From: Bacillota bacterium
GTDB lineage: Bacteria; Bacillota; Clostridia; Acetivibrionales; DSM-1351
Assembly: GCA_023393115.1 (NCBI GenBank)
Contig: JAEWMS010000034.1
Span: 1 to 63,855 of the forward strand
Direction of reading: 5' to 3'
DNA length: 63,855 nucleotides
Under the pieces are notes generated by a model. The model saw only the letters and a list, made by a program, of their open reading frames with translations, made no database searches and had not been told where the DNA came from. Both the position numbers and the translations under genes were made by a program. Numbering within the stretch: position 1 is the first letter of the stretch; each line of letters opens with the position of its first letter. Positions 26,645 to 35,562 of the stretch are shown here, piece after piece.

Positions 26645-27412
26645 TTGTCTTACATAGTTGAAATAAATAATATAGGTATGAACTACCAGTCACCCAATGG
26701 CGAAATACCTGCCATAACCAATATAAATCTTGGGATTTTGAAGGGTGAGTTTATTTGCATTGTAGGCCCCAGCGGTTGCGGGAAATCCACCCTGCTGTCC
26801 ATAGTGGCAGGCCTATTAAAGCCTTCTACCGGCAATGTCCTCATTAACGGGTGTGAAATAACTGGCTCCATTGACAATGTAGGCTATATGCTTCAAAAAG
26901 ACTACCTATTCGAATGGAGGACCATTCTTCAGAATGTAATGCTTGGTCTGGAAATCAAAAAAGCAAAGACAACTGATAATATTGAATACGTCAGTCACCT
27001 TTTAAAAACCTACAATTTACATGATTTCAGAAACAAGTATCCCTCTCAGTTATCAGGTGGAATGAGACAGAGAGCTGCACTCATCAGAACTCTCGCCCTT
27101 AAGCCTGAAATACTGCTTCTGGATGAAGCATTTTCTGCTCTGGATTACCAGACCAGACTGGCAGTTGCAGAGGATATTTACTCAATAATAAAAAAAGAAA
27201 ATAAAACCGCTATTTTGGTAACTCATGATATAGCTGAAAGTATAAGTATGGCAGACCGTGTTGTTATTTTGTCCAACCGTCCTGCTACAATAAAAAGCAT
27301 ACATGAAATCAAACTGACCTGTCCGGTCAGAACACCTTTCTGCAGCAGAGAAGCTCCCGAATTCAGACATTATTTTAATACCATATGGAAGGAGCTGGAT
27401 GTACATGTCTAA
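26645..27412 (+). CDS. ABC importer ATPase (nitrate/sulfonate/HMP type, SsuB/ThiZ-like)
   Basis: 255 residues from TTG 26645, with AGGAG about 10 bases upstream. Walker A GPSGCGKSTLLSIVAGL, signature LSGGMRQRAALIRTL, Walker B ILLLDEAFSALD and THDIAES are complete. It forms an operon with the permease (27405-28220) and binding protein (28324-29313). The three-gene set resembles SsuABC/TauABC and the pyrimidine transporter ThiXYZ. The 119 bp before it contain no TPP or SAM riboswitch motif that I could find, so the substrate stays open. Confidence 0.9.
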   Translation: MSYIVEINNIGMNYQSPNGEIPAITNINLGILKGEFICIVGPSGCGKSTLLSIVAGLLKPSTGNVLINGCEITGSIDNVGYMLQKDYLFEWRTILQNVMLGLEIKKAKTTDNIEYVSHLLKTYNLHDFRNKYPSQLSGGMRQRAALIRTLALKPEILLLDEAFSALDYQTRLAVAEDIYSIIKKENKTAILVTHDIAESISMADRVVILSNRPATIKSIHEIKLTCPVRTPFCSREAPEFRHYFNTIWKELDVHV

Positions 27413-28220
27413 ACACATTGAAATTAATCCGTCAAAAGAAAGAATAGAATATCTCAAGAGCAGAAAGCGGAGAAAATTTCTTATAACGTTAACACAGCTA
27501 ATGCTTTTGATAGTATTTGTTGCTGTCTGGGAAATTGCAGCACGTTTAAAAATGATTGACCCATTTATAACAAGTCAGCCCTCCAGAATTATAGATACTA
27601 TAGTACGCCTCTACCATGAGGGTCAATTGTTTCAGCATATTGGGGTAACCTGCTTTGAAACTATTGTGGGCTTTATTTCCGGAACCTTGCTGGGCACAAT
27701 CATAGCAGTTGTGCTATGGTGGTCTGACTTCCTGTCAAAGGTGCTGGAGCCATATCTGGTTATATTGAACAGTCTGCCAAAAATTGCACTGGGTCCAATA
27801 TTTATCGTCTGGTTTGGTGCCGGAACAACGTCCATTATTGTAATAGCTCTTGCAATATCTTTAATCGTTTCCATTCTGGAGGTACTTAACGGGTTCATGG
27901 CAACCGACGAGGAACAGATCAAGCTTGTAAAAACCTTTGGAGCACGCAGACCCCAGACCTTTTCAAAGGTTGTCTTTCCTGCAAACCTGCCGGTAATTAT
28001 CAATTCTCTGAAAATCAATGTGGGACTTTCCTGGGTTGGAGTAATAGTTGGAGAATTTCTGGTATCTAAATCCGGATTGGGGTATCTTATCGTTTACGGT
28101 GGTCAGGTGTTTCAGCTGGATCTGGTTATGGCCAGTGTCATAATCCTATGCATAGCAGCCGGAATAATGTATAAAGCCGTTGTGCTGCTCCAGCAGCTGC
28201 TTATAAGGAATCATATATAG
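27405..28220 (+). CDS. ABC importer permease (SsuC/ThiX-like)
   Basis: 271 residues from ATG 27405. The ATG six bases earlier is only 4 bases from AAGGAG, so 27405 is preferred. It overlaps the ATPase stop, implying coupling. Six membrane helices are predicted, with the EAA loop EEQIKLVKTFGARRPQTFSKVVFPANLP at about 165-195. N-terminal basic segment SRKRRKF precedes the first helix. Substrate class as for the operon. Confidence 0.88.
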   Translation: MSKHIEINPSKERIEYLKSRKRRKFLITLTQLMLLIVFVAVWEIAARLKMIDPFITSQPSRIIDTIVRLYHEGQLFQHIGVTCFETIVGFISGTLLGTIIAVVLWWSDFLSKVLEPYLVILNSLPKIALGPIFIVWFGAGTTSIIVIALAISLIVSILEVLNGFMATDEEQIKLVKTFGARRPQTFSKVVFPANLPVIINSLKINVGLSWVGVIVGEFLVSKSGLGYLIVYGGQVFQLDLVMASVIILCIAAGIMYKAVVLLQQLLIRNHI

Positions 28221-28323
28221 CATGTAAATAAAAGATAATCTTTGGGTATCCATCAGGATATCTGTTTAGATATTTAACGTTAGTAATCAGTGGAGTGCAC
28301 CGACACACAGATTGGAGGTAAGT

Positions 28324-29313
28324 GTGAGAAAATTATGTCTTGTTATGGCGTTTCTCCTATGCGCAAGCTTTGTTTTATGCGCATGTGGAGCAAATGAGCA
28401 AAAGACGAAAGTAGTGTTAAGTGAAGTGACCCATTCAGTATTCTATGCACCTCAGTATGTTGCAATCAACAAAGGCTTTTTCAGCGACGTTGGACTTGAG
28501 GTTGAGTTACAGAATGGCCAGGGTGCTGACAAGGTAATGACAGCAGTATTGTCGGGACAATGCGATATAGGCTTTGCCGGTCCCGAGGCAAGTATTTACG
28601 TTTATAACGAGGGCAAAGAGGATTATGCTGTCGTCTTTGCGCAACTAACCAAAAGAGACGGTTCCTTCCTTGTAGGCAGAGAGCCTGAGCCCGGCTTTAA
28701 ATGGAGTGCTCTGAAGGATAAGAGCATTATTGGGGGCCGTAAGGGCGGTGTTCCCGAAATGACCCTTGAGTATGTGCTTAATAAGAATGGACTGGTACCC
28801 GGCAAGGACGTTGACGTGGACACAAGTATACAATTTGCATTAATGACCGGAGCTTTCATGGGAGGTAAAGGAAATTATGTAACACTTTTTGAGCCCACAG
28901 CCTCATTACTGGAAAAGGAAGGTAAGGGCCATATCCTCGCATCAGTGGGTCAGGAAAGCGGAGAAATCCCTTATACGGCATATTTTGCAAAAAAGAGCTA
29001 CATAGAGAAAAACAAGGATACCATCCAGAAATTCACCGATGCCATTTATAAAGGGCAGAAGTGGGTTGATACCCATTCTCCAAAGGAAATAGCCGAAGCA
29101 GTAAAGTCCTCCTTCCCTGACACAGATCTGTCTATATTGGAGACTGTTGCAAAGAGATACAAGGATATTGATGCCTGGTGTGAAGACCCCATTATGAAGG
29201 AAGCCTCCTTCAATCTGCTGCAGACAGTAATGGATCAGGCAGGTCAGCTCAAACAGAAGGCCCCCCATGATAAGGTAGTCGACAATACCTACGCTGAAAA
29301 AGCTATTAAGTAG
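28324..29313 (+). CDS. ABC importer substrate-binding lipoprotein (NMT1/ThiY/SsuA-like)
   Basis: About 329 residues from GTG 28324; the upstream TTG at 28312 overlaps the GGAGGT ribosome-binding site. Lipobox FVLCACGAN. The mature protein opens with KVVLSEVTHSVFYAPQYVAI and NKGFFSDVGLEVEL, the signature of the NMT1/THI5-like fold that binds sulfonates, nitrate/bicarbonate, or the thiamin pyrimidine precursor HMP. VLSGQCDIGFAGPEASIYV is the classic hinge strand. A 91-bp spacer separates it from the permease gene. Confidence 0.88.
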   Translation: MRKLCLVMAFLLCASFVLCACGANEQKTKVVLSEVTHSVFYAPQYVAINKGFFSDVGLEVELQNGQGADKVMTAVLSGQCDIGFAGPEASIYVYNEGKEDYAVVFAQLTKRDGSFLVGREPEPGFKWSALKDKSIIGGRKGGVPEMTLEYVLNKNGLVPGKDVDVDTSIQFALMTGAFMGGKGNYVTLFEPTASLLEKEGKGHILASVGQESGEIPYTAYFAKKSYIEKNKDTIQKFTDAIYKGQKWVDTHSPKEIAEAVKSSFPDTDLSILETVAKRYKDIDAWCEDPIMKEASFNLLQTVMDQAGQLKQKAPHDKVVDNTYAEKAIK

Positions 29314-29337
29314 TATGCTAAAAGCAGAAATGTAAAG

Positions 29338-29391
29338 AAACCCCCCGGGATGTGAGGTGAGCTCTGAGGCTCGGTTTATCCTCGGGGGTTC
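29338..29391 (+). terminator. GC-rich hairpin after the SsuA/ThiY-like operon
   Basis: AACCCCCC near 29338 pairs with CGGGGGTT ending at 29390, with inner pairing across GAGCTCTGAGGCTC. The following bases (CACAACTTCTT) are only weakly T-rich, so it may be a processed or Rho-assisted end. Confidence 0.45.
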
Positions 29392-29448
29392 ACAACTTCT
29401 TATGCTTTTTGAAAGATGAAATTATTATTTATATAACTCCTTATTGGT

Positions 29449-29904
29449 TTACAACCTCTTCTCATATAGCCGTAAAGTAAGCTTTTCGGTTATTTCTTTA
29501 TCTTCAACCTTTATAAAACCCATTTTTTCATAAAACCTGCAATTTCTTTCGTTTTGGACCGGGGTATCCAGGCCCCACCTTTTTACATCAGGAAATTGTG
29601 TATCTATGTAGCTTAATACTTTTGATCCAAGACCTTTATTCTGATATTCCGGTATTATTTGAAGACAGCCTATCCAATAATAACCCTCTCCAAGCTTATT
29701 TACAGATATATCCCCAATAATTCTGCCTTCATACATCACCTTAAATACAGTAAAGTTTCTTATCTTTTCTATCATGTCTTCCAAAGGAATATTATAGCCG
29801 GGACAATCTCCAAATTTGACGTAATCGTCATAGAAGCTCTTATTTCTTGCTTCAATAAGGTCCGAAGCGTCCGCTTCACATGCTCTGTTAATTTCCAAAT
29901 CCAT
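29449..29904 (-). CDS. GNAT-family N-acetyltransferase
   Basis: 151 residues covering a full GNAT fold. The acetyl-CoA pyrophosphate loop is IIPEYQNKGLGSKVLSYI (Q/R-x2-G-x-G/A, about residues 86-103). The closing motif PVQNERNCRFYEKMGF is typical of the family. Acceptor unknown. It is flanked by terminators of the neighbouring operons and appears monocistronic. Confidence 0.88.
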   Translation of the reverse strand: MDLEINRACEADASDLIEARNKSFYDDYVKFGDCPGYNIPLEDMIEKIRNFTVFKVMYEGRIIGDISVNKLGEGYYWIGCLQIIPEYQNKGLGSKVLSYIDTQFPDVKRWGLDTPVQNERNCRFYEKMGFIKVEDKEITEKLTLRLYEKRL

Positions 29905-29975
29905 AAATAACCACTCCCCGCTAATGATTATAACCTTATTTTCTTCAGCTGGCTACCATTTACTGTAACAAAACA

Positions 29976-30023
29976 CAAAAAGCGAAAAAAGCTAAAATAG
30001 CAGTAGAACCTACCGTTTTAGCT
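29976..30023 (-). terminator. Terminator of the metNIQ operon
   Basis: AGCTAAAA (29990-29997) pairs with TTTTAGCT (30016-30023). On the minus strand the stem is followed by TTTTTTCGCTTTTT. It lies 43 bp past the metQ stop. Confidence 0.8.
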
Positions 30024-30065
30024 TTATGTTTGAGAAATACATAGCTCATTTACGACTGAAACCCA

Positions 30066-30875
30066 TTAGAAAATGGCAACAACCGCACCTTTATATTTTT
30101 CATCAATAAATTTCTTTACCTTGTCACTCTGAAGAGCTTCTATCAAGGCTTTGATATCTTCCCTGTTTTCATCGCCTTTGCGTACAGCAATAATGTTTGC
30201 AAAGGTCTTAGCTGCAACTGAATTTGCTTCTTCCTTTGCAAGTGCATCCTTGGCTGCGTTAAAGCCTGCTTCAATTGCATAGTTTCCGTTGATTACAGCA
30301 AGGTCAACATCCGGTAAAGCTCTGGTAAGCTGAGCAGCTTCAAGTTCTTTAATAGTAATATTTTTAGGATTCTCAGTGATATCCTTTACGGTCGCATTCA
30401 GCCCTGCATCAGGCCTTACCTTTATTAAGCCAATGGTTTCAAGCAACAGGAGTGCTCTTGCTTCATTTGTTGTGTCATTTGGTACGGCAATTGTAGCGCC
30501 ATCAGCTATTGCATCCAGTGATTTAACCTTACCGGGATACAAACCAAGTGGTTCATAGTGAATATGTGCTGCAGAAACAAGATCTGTCTTGTTTTTTGCA
30601 TTGAAGTCATCAAGGTAAGGTTGATGTTGGAAGTAGTTCGCATCTAGATTTTTGTCCTGCAAGGAAAGATTTGGCTGAACATAATCTGTAAACTCCTTGA
30701 TTTCCAGTTCTATGCCTTTTTCTTTAAGTACACTTTGAACCTCCTTAAGTATCTCAGCATGAGGTGATGGTGTAGCACCTACTACCAGCTTGTTGGATTT
30801 TGAACCGCAACCGGTCAATACTCCGGCAACAGCAAAGGTTAAAGTCAGCACTAATGCTAATAATCTCTTTTTCAT
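30066..30875 (-). CDS. metQ: Methionine ABC transporter binding lipoprotein MetQ
   Basis: 269 residues. Signal peptide with lipobox GVLTGCGSK, then the NlpA/MetQ fold: VVGATPSPHAEILKEV, YFQHQPYLDDFN, and AVINGNYAIEAGF late in the protein. MetQ delivers L- or D-methionine to MetI/MetN. It is the last gene of the operon metN-metI-metQ and ends at a strong terminator. Confidence 0.93.
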   Translation of the reverse strand: MKKRLLALVLTLTFAVAGVLTGCGSKSNKLVVGATPSPHAEILKEVQSVLKEKGIELEIKEFTDYVQPNLSLQDKNLDANYFQHQPYLDDFNAKNKTDLVSAAHIHYEPLGLYPGKVKSLDAIADGATIAVPNDTTNEARALLLLETIGLIKVRPDAGLNATVKDITENPKNITIKELEAAQLTRALPDVDLAVINGNYAIEAGFNAAKDALAKEEANSVAAKTFANIIAVRKGDENREDIKALIEALQSDKVKKFIDEKYKGAVVAIF

Positions 30876-30975
30876 AATAGTCCTCCTCGTTTTGTTATTT
30901 TTTGTTATTTATGAATTATTTATTTGTTAAATGCTTATACACTATGCATCTGAGCATACATAAAATAAATGTGTA

Positions 30976-31635
30976 CTACTTTCTTTTATCCTGCTTTCTG
31001 GCAATCCTCATTCCAATTTCCTGTGCAATTTGCACTACAACTACCAACAGTGCTACGGTTATGATCATAATATCGTTCTGGTATCTGTAATAACCGTAAC
31101 GGATGGCTATGTCGCCAAGTCCGCCTCCTCCAACGATACCTGCCATTGCACTGTATCCCAGTATTGTGGTTGTAGCAATGGCTGCACCTACTATAAGTGA
31201 AGGAACAGCTTCAGGTATCATTACCTTGTATATAATCTGAAACGGACTGCAGCCCATTGAGATTGAGGCTTCTATAACCCCTTTATCAACTTCCTTAATT
31301 GACGACTCCACAAGTCTTGCTATAAACGGAGCAGCGGCTATTACCAAAGGTACTACGGTGGCTGTTGACCCTATTGTTGTTCCAATTACGAACCGGGTAA
31401 AGGGGAGTACAGCAATAAGTAAAATAAGAAACGGTATTGAACGAAGTAAGTTTACCACCAGGTTCAGAACCTTATTCAGCCTGGGTAAAGGTAAAATCCC
31501 GTCATTCTCACTTGTCACCAGAAGTACTCCAAGGGGCAGCCCCAGTACATATGCCAACAGAGTTGAAAACAGCGTCATATAAAGAGTTTCCAGAAGTCCC
31601 ATTAAAATCATACTAGCGGTTGAACTATCCCACAT
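30976..31635 (-). CDS. metI: Methionine ABC transporter permease MetI
   Basis: 219 residues, five membrane helices. The EAA loop is IEASISMGCSPFQIIYKVMIPEAVP (about 141-165) and the segment YSAMAGIVGGGGLGDIAIRYGYYRYQ is diagnostic of MetI. It overlaps metN by 11 bases. Confidence 0.93.
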   Translation of the reverse strand: MWDSSTASMILMGLLETLYMTLFSTLLAYVLGLPLGVLLVTSENDGILPLPRLNKVLNLVVNLLRSIPFLILLIAVLPFTRFVIGTTIGSTATVVPLVIAAAPFIARLVESSIKEVDKGVIEASISMGCSPFQIIYKVMIPEAVPSLIVGAAIATTTILGYSAMAGIVGGGGLGDIAIRYGYYRYQNDIMIITVALLVVVVQIAQEIGMRIARKQDKRK

Positions 31636-32644
31636 ATTCGTTTACCTCCTCTACCGATAAATTCTGTGATCTGAGGTAATGGATAATCCTGTCGGATACT
31701 TCATCCTCCTGGGGCAGTTGAAGTACAAGCTGCCCAAAAGCTTTCCCGTCTATATCCTTCATATCGGCAAACATAATATTTACCTGGGCTTTGCATTCAA
31801 GAATCATTCTTGAGATAACCGGATCAAAGGAGGAGCTGCCCTCAAATACAATTCTGCAACATCTCTTCCCCAAGAATTGCTCCATCCTCTTGCCGTCCGG
31901 AAAAACAAGTCTCTGGGCAGCAGCGGTCTTGGGATGTGAAAACACCTCTGAAACAGCTCCGGTTTCAGCTATTCCGCTTTCATCAATAATTGCCACGTGT
32001 GAGCATATTTGCTCAATAACACTCATTTCATGGGTTATTATTACTATTGTAATACCCAACCTTTTGTTTATATCCTTCAAAAGCTCAAGAATTGCTTTTG
32101 TTGTTGAAGGGTCAAGTGCTGATGTTGCCTCGTCACAAAGCAATACCTTGGGATTTGTCGACAAGGCCCTGGCTATGGCCACTCTCTGCTTTTGACCTCC
32201 GGAGAGCTGAGCCGGATAGGCTTTTGCCTTATCTGAAAGCCCCACTATCTCTAAAAGCTCCTTTGCTCTTTTCTTTGCTTCACTTTTTTTAACTCCTGAT
32301 ATTTCCAAAGGAAAGGTAATATTCTCCTCTGCTGTTCTCTGCATAAGCAAATTAAACTGTTGAAAAATCATTCCCATGGATCGTCTGACTTCTCTCAATT
32401 CCCATTCACTTAATTTGGAAAGGTCTTTTCCGTCAACAACTATTGTTCCGCTTGTAGGCCTTTCAATATAGTTAATACAACGAACCAGGGTACTTTTTCC
32501 GGCACCGCTCATACCAATGATTCCGAAAATAGCACCTTCTTCGATGGAAAGGTCTATATTTTCAAGGGCCCTTACTTCTCTTTCCTTAGTCGAGAAAATT
32601 TTTGTAAGCGATTTTATTTCTATTATCTGCTTTTTCGTATGCAT
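31625..32644 (-). CDS. metN: Methionine ABC transporter ATPase MetN
   Basis: About 339 residues from ATG 32644, which has GGAGG close upstream; two earlier in-frame ATGs lack one. Walker A GMSGAGKSTLVRC, signature LSGGQKQRVAIARAL, Walker B VLLCDEATSALDP. The C-terminal NIL domain (about 255-339, FEGSSSFDPVISRMILECKA onward in part) binds methionine and mediates trans-inhibition, which separates MetN from other ATPases. The operon has a near-consensus promoter and is divergent from the Rrf2 gene. Confidence 0.93.
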   Translation of the reverse strand: MHTKKQIIEIKSLTKIFSTKEREVRALENIDLSIEEGAIFGIIGMSGAGKSTLVRCINYIERPTSGTIVVDGKDLSKLSEWELREVRRSMGMIFQQFNLLMQRTAEENITFPLEISGVKKSEAKKRAKELLEIVGLSDKAKAYPAQLSGGQKQRVAIARALSTNPKVLLCDEATSALDPSTTKAILELLKDINKRLGITIVIITHEMSVIEQICSHVAIIDESGIAETGAVSEVFSHPKTAAAQRLVFPDGKRMEQFLGKRCCRIVFEGSSSFDPVISRMILECKAQVNIMFADMKDIDGKAFGQLVLQLPQEDEVSDRIIHYLRSQNLSVEEVNEYVG

Positions 32645-32697
32645 ACAACCTCCAGCACTATTCATACAATTCATATATGTTTTCGCTGGTTTTCTAT

Positions 32698-32726
32698 AGT
32701 ATAGACCACCTAGAAACTTTTGTCAA
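32698..32726 (-). promoter_or_regulatory. Sigma-A promoter of metNIQ
   Basis: On the minus strand TTGACA (32721-32726), a 17-bp spacer, and TATACT (32698-32703). It lies 54 bp upstream of the chosen metN start. No SAM riboswitch fits in the short leader, so control is probably at this promoter. Confidence 0.65.
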
Positions 32727-32819
32727 CAACATTTTTTTATAAATCATATATGAATACTATGATATTGATAATTCCCTTATATTAAAGTATATTTTTCATG
32801 TGTTTATTTGTCAATGAGG

Positions 32820-32848
32820 TTGACACTTATAATCTTATGTGTTTTAAT
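32820..32848 (+). promoter_or_regulatory. Candidate promoter of the Rrf2 regulator gene
   Basis: TTGACA (32820-32825), 17 bp, TTTAAT (32843-32848). The metN-Rrf2 gap (32645-32972) also contains AATTCC (GGAATT on the minus strand) at 32770-32775, the core of the CymR motif, though the rest of the motif is poor. Confidence 0.45.
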
Positions 32849-32972
32849 AAAACATATATAATTACTATGACATATTTATCAATACAAGATGATAATAATA
32901 ATTTTTAAGCAAAGATGGCAGAGTATTAAATACTATTTTTCTCTGCACAGCGACGGAAGGAGACCAATTACC

Positions 32973-33419
32973 ATGAGAATTTCATCCAAAGGAAGGTATG
33001 GCCTCGCAGCAATGATTAGTGTTGCACAGCTGGGTAATACCGGAGATTTTGTTACAGTTATAAGCATTGCAGAAAAGCTTGGTATATCAAAAATATATCT
33101 TGAGCAGGTTTTCTCTTTGTTAAAAAGATCAAAGCTGGTCACATCCATCAAGGGTTCCCAGGGAGGATATCAGCTTTCAAAGCCTTCTGATAAGATGACA
33201 GTATTGGAAATACTTCAAGCTGTTGAGATCAGTCTGTTTGAAAAAACTGATCGTTCAGTATCGGAAGAGGCAGTTGATATTGAGAATTCCCTTAAAACCC
33301 TTATTTGGGATAACCTTGATGATGCAATTGTCACAGCATTAAAGAAGGTTACCCTCGCTGATCTGGTTACCGAAGCGGAAAAAGCCAAAAATAGCGAGGA
33401 TTTCATGTTTTATATATAA
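32973..33419 (+). CDS. Rrf2-family regulator, CymR-like (no cysteines)
   Basis: 148 residues from ATG 32973 (MRISSKGRYGLAAM), with AAGGAG 10 bases upstream. Winged-helix domain as in Rrf2 proteins (VISIAEKLGISKIYLEQVFSLLKRSKLV, GSQGGYQLSKP). Unlike IscR or NsrR it has no cysteine at all, so it cannot bind an iron-sulfur cluster. That fits the CymR branch, which represses cysteine and sulfur genes together with cysteine synthase. Its neighbours (metNIQ, a trans-sulfuration enzyme, larE) are all sulfur genes, supporting that role. Confidence 0.85.
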   Translation: MRISSKGRYGLAAMISVAQLGNTGDFVTVISIAEKLGISKIYLEQVFSLLKRSKLVTSIKGSQGGYQLSKPSDKMTVLEILQAVEISLFEKTDRSVSEEAVDIENSLKTLIWDNLDDAIVTALKKVTLADLVTEAEKAKNSEDFMFYI

Positions 33420-33449
33420 TTACCGGTTTCTATATACTGAACACTTAGT

Positions 33450-34607
33450 TTATCCTTCCAGGGCCTGTTCCAAATCGGAAATAAGGTCCTGTATATTTTC
33501 TATTCCTACAGATAGTCTTAACAGTCTGTTATTTACTCCAAGTCTGTTTCGTATCTCTTCCGGTACCGATGCATGAGTCTGTAAAAACGGATAGGTTATC
33601 AGGCTCTCAACTCCTCCCAGACTCTCTGCAAATAAGATCAGCTTAATTCTGCTCAGAACTTTTTCAACCAATTCTACCGAAGCTACCTCAAAGGATATCA
33701 TTGCACCAAAACCCGAAGCCTGTCTAACTGATATTTTATAACCTTCATGTTCGGGAAGGCCTACAAAATACACCTTTTTTACATTCTTATTACTTTTAAG
33801 CCACTTAGCCAGTTCCAATGCATTCTGCTGCTGTCTGTCAAGCCTTACACCAAGGGTTTTTATACCTCTGAGCAGGAGCCAGCTGTCAAAGGGTGAAAGC
33901 ACTGCTCCCTCAGATTTCTGAATAAGCTTGAGTTTTTCGGCCTGAGTATCATTATTGAGGATTACAAAGCCTGCCAGTGTGTCATTATGACCACCAAGGT
34001 ATTTTGTTCCGCTGTGCACCACTATATCGGCGCCCAATTCAAGAGGTCTCTGACAATAAGGAGTTAGAAAAGTATTATCTACTATAAACAACGCACCTTT
34101 GGACTTTGTCAGCTGTGAAATTAATGAAATATCTGCAACCTTCATTATTGGATTTGTTGGAGTCTCAATAAAAACAGCTGCCGTATTTTCTCTAAATTCC
34201 TGTTCAATTGCTTCTATTTTACAGGTATCCACATAGCTGAATTCCAGCCCGTAGTTTTTATATACCTCTTCAAATATTCTGTAGGTACCACCGTAAAGGT
34301 CATCGGAGACAATTATATGCTGACCCGGAGAAAACATTTTAAGAACCGAAGATATAGCAGCCATACCGCTTGAAAAGGCAAAACCGTATTTACCATTTTC
34401 AAGAATGGCCATTGTATTTTCCAGTTCCTCACGGGTTGGATTCTGCAAGCGGGAATAATCATAGCCTGTTGACTGGTTTAGTCCGGGGTGTCTGAATGTT
34501 GCACTCTGATATATAGGAAAGCTCACAGCACCTGTTTTTGAGTCGTATCCCGTGCAGCCACGAACCACATGGGTGTCTATTTTTCTATTTGCATAAGGCT
34601 TCTCCAT
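33450..34607 (-). CDS. Cys/Met metabolism PLP enzyme (cystathionine gamma-lyase/synthase type)
   Basis: 385 residues, full length for the family. The PLP lysine is K202 in SGTKYLGGHND, the cofactor aspartate D177 in VDNTF, and SSGMAAIS (79-86) holds the phosphate. YDYSRLQNPTREELE is the substrate-side signature. The family includes cystathionine gamma-synthase, gamma-lyase, beta-lyase and methionine gamma-lyase; sequence alone does not separate them. It follows larE by 18 bp, and probably shares its promoter. A role in moving sulfur between cysteine, homocysteine and methionine suits the context. Confidence 0.88.
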   Translation of the reverse strand: MEKPYANRKIDTHVVRGCTGYDSKTGAVSFPIYQSATFRHPGLNQSTGYDYSRLQNPTREELENTMAILENGKYGFAFSSGMAAISSVLKMFSPGQHIIVSDDLYGGTYRIFEEVYKNYGLEFSYVDTCKIEAIEQEFRENTAAVFIETPTNPIMKVADISLISQLTKSKGALFIVDNTFLTPYCQRPLELGADIVVHSGTKYLGGHNDTLAGFVILNNDTQAEKLKLIQKSEGAVLSPFDSWLLLRGIKTLGVRLDRQQQNALELAKWLKSNKNVKKVYFVGLPEHEGYKISVRQASGFGAMISFEVASVELVEKVLSRIKLILFAESLGGVESLITYPFLQTHASVPEEIRNRLGVNNRLLRLSVGIENIQDLISDLEQALEG

Positions 34608-34625
34608 ATTGACCTCCTTATGAGT

Positions 34626-35450
34626 CTACTTTTTTGAACTGTCCAGGCCTTCATTCATACTGCCTGTTCTATACCCCTTCAAATCCAAGGCAGTATACAT
34701 AAAGCCAATATTCTTAAACTCAGAATATATCTTTTCCCTAATAGCAGGCTCAATTATTTTTTCAAAGCTTTCCTGTGTTACTTCTATTCTTGCAATATCC
34801 TTATGAAATCTTACTCTTACCTGCTTAAAGCCCAGATCCAGCAAAAGCTGTTCAGCACGGTCTATCATCTGAAGTCTTTCCTTTGTTATTTTTTCTCCAT
34901 AAGGAAATCTTGAGGAAAGGCATGCAAATGCTTGTTTATCCCAGGTTTCAAGGCCCATTTCCTTAGATAAAATGCGAATTTCCTCCTTTGTAAGCTGTGC
35001 TTCCCTGAGAGGGCTTATTACCCCATGTTCACGGACAGCCAGCATACCGGGTCTGAAATCCCCAAGATCATCAACATTTGAACCTTCAAAAATGCATTCC
35101 ATTCCTTCTTCTGCTGCAACAGCCTTTATCTTTTCATAAAGTTCATTTTTGCAAAGATAACACCTGTTGACAGGGTTATCTGAAAAACCATCTACATCCA
35201 GTTCCTCAGAAATAATTACTCTTTGCCGTATAGAATTGTTTTTTGCAAACTCTATAGCTTCACGCAATTCCCTCTCCGGATAGGTTGAAGAATGGGCAGT
35301 TACGGCTACTACTCTATCTCCAAGAACCTCTGCAGCCACTTTAAGCAGGAAGGTTGAATCAACTCCACCTGAAAAAGCCACTGCTGCGCTTTTCTGCTTC
35401 CCAATAATTTCTTTTAAGTTTTGTAATTTATCTTTTAAATCCATAATCAA
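34626..35450 (-). CDS. larE: LarE-like ATP-dependent sulfur transferase, three-cysteine type
   Basis: 274 residues of the PP-loop ATPase family. SGGVDST (27-32 region) is the ATP loop. LarE supplies sulfur to the nickel-pincer cofactor of lactate racemase. Cysteines C97 and C100 (NRCYLC) plus C177 (ACLSSR) are visible. The last matches the sacrificial cysteine of Lactobacillus LarE, and the extra CxxC pair matches LarE proteins reported to bind a 4Fe-4S cluster. No larA, larB or larC is in the window, so the acceptor may be encoded elsewhere or be different. Start taken as TTG 35450, six bases from AAGGAG; the ATG two codons in is the alternative. Confidence 0.8.
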   Translation of the reverse strand: MIMDLKDKLQNLKEIIGKQKSAAVAFSGGVDSTFLLKVAAEVLGDRVVAVTAHSSTYPERELREAIEFAKNNSIRQRVIISEELDVDGFSDNPVNRCYLCKNELYEKIKAVAAEEGMECIFEGSNVDDLGDFRPGMLAVREHGVISPLREAQLTKEEIRILSKEMGLETWDKQAFACLSSRFPYGEKITKERLQMIDRAEQLLLDLGFKQVRVRFHKDIARIEVTQESFEKIIEPAIREKIYSEFKNIGFMYTALDLKGYRTGSMNEGLDSSKK

Positions 35451-35476
35451 ATCATTCTCCTTAGCTAAGTAAACTA

Positions 35477-35505
35477 ATTATACTTGACATAATTCCGAGT
35501 ATTCC
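35477..35505 (-). promoter_or_regulatory. larE promoter with GGAAT direct repeats
   Basis: On the minus strand TATAAT (35477-35482) lies 17 bp from GGAATA (35500-35505) instead of a good -35. GGAAT and GGAATT (35491-35496) are 10 bp apart. GGAATT is the core of CymR sites, and a -35 covered by a regulator site fits control by the nearby Rrf2 protein. Confidence 0.4.
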
Positions 35506-35562
35506 TATGTAAATTATTAAGATGATACTATAATCTACTTGCCATGTCAATTGCAAAAGCAA

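Noticed and set aside
32770..32775. GGAATT as a proven CymR operator
   Set aside because: Only the six-base core matches; the flanking consensus positions fail, so it is kept only as a weak hint.
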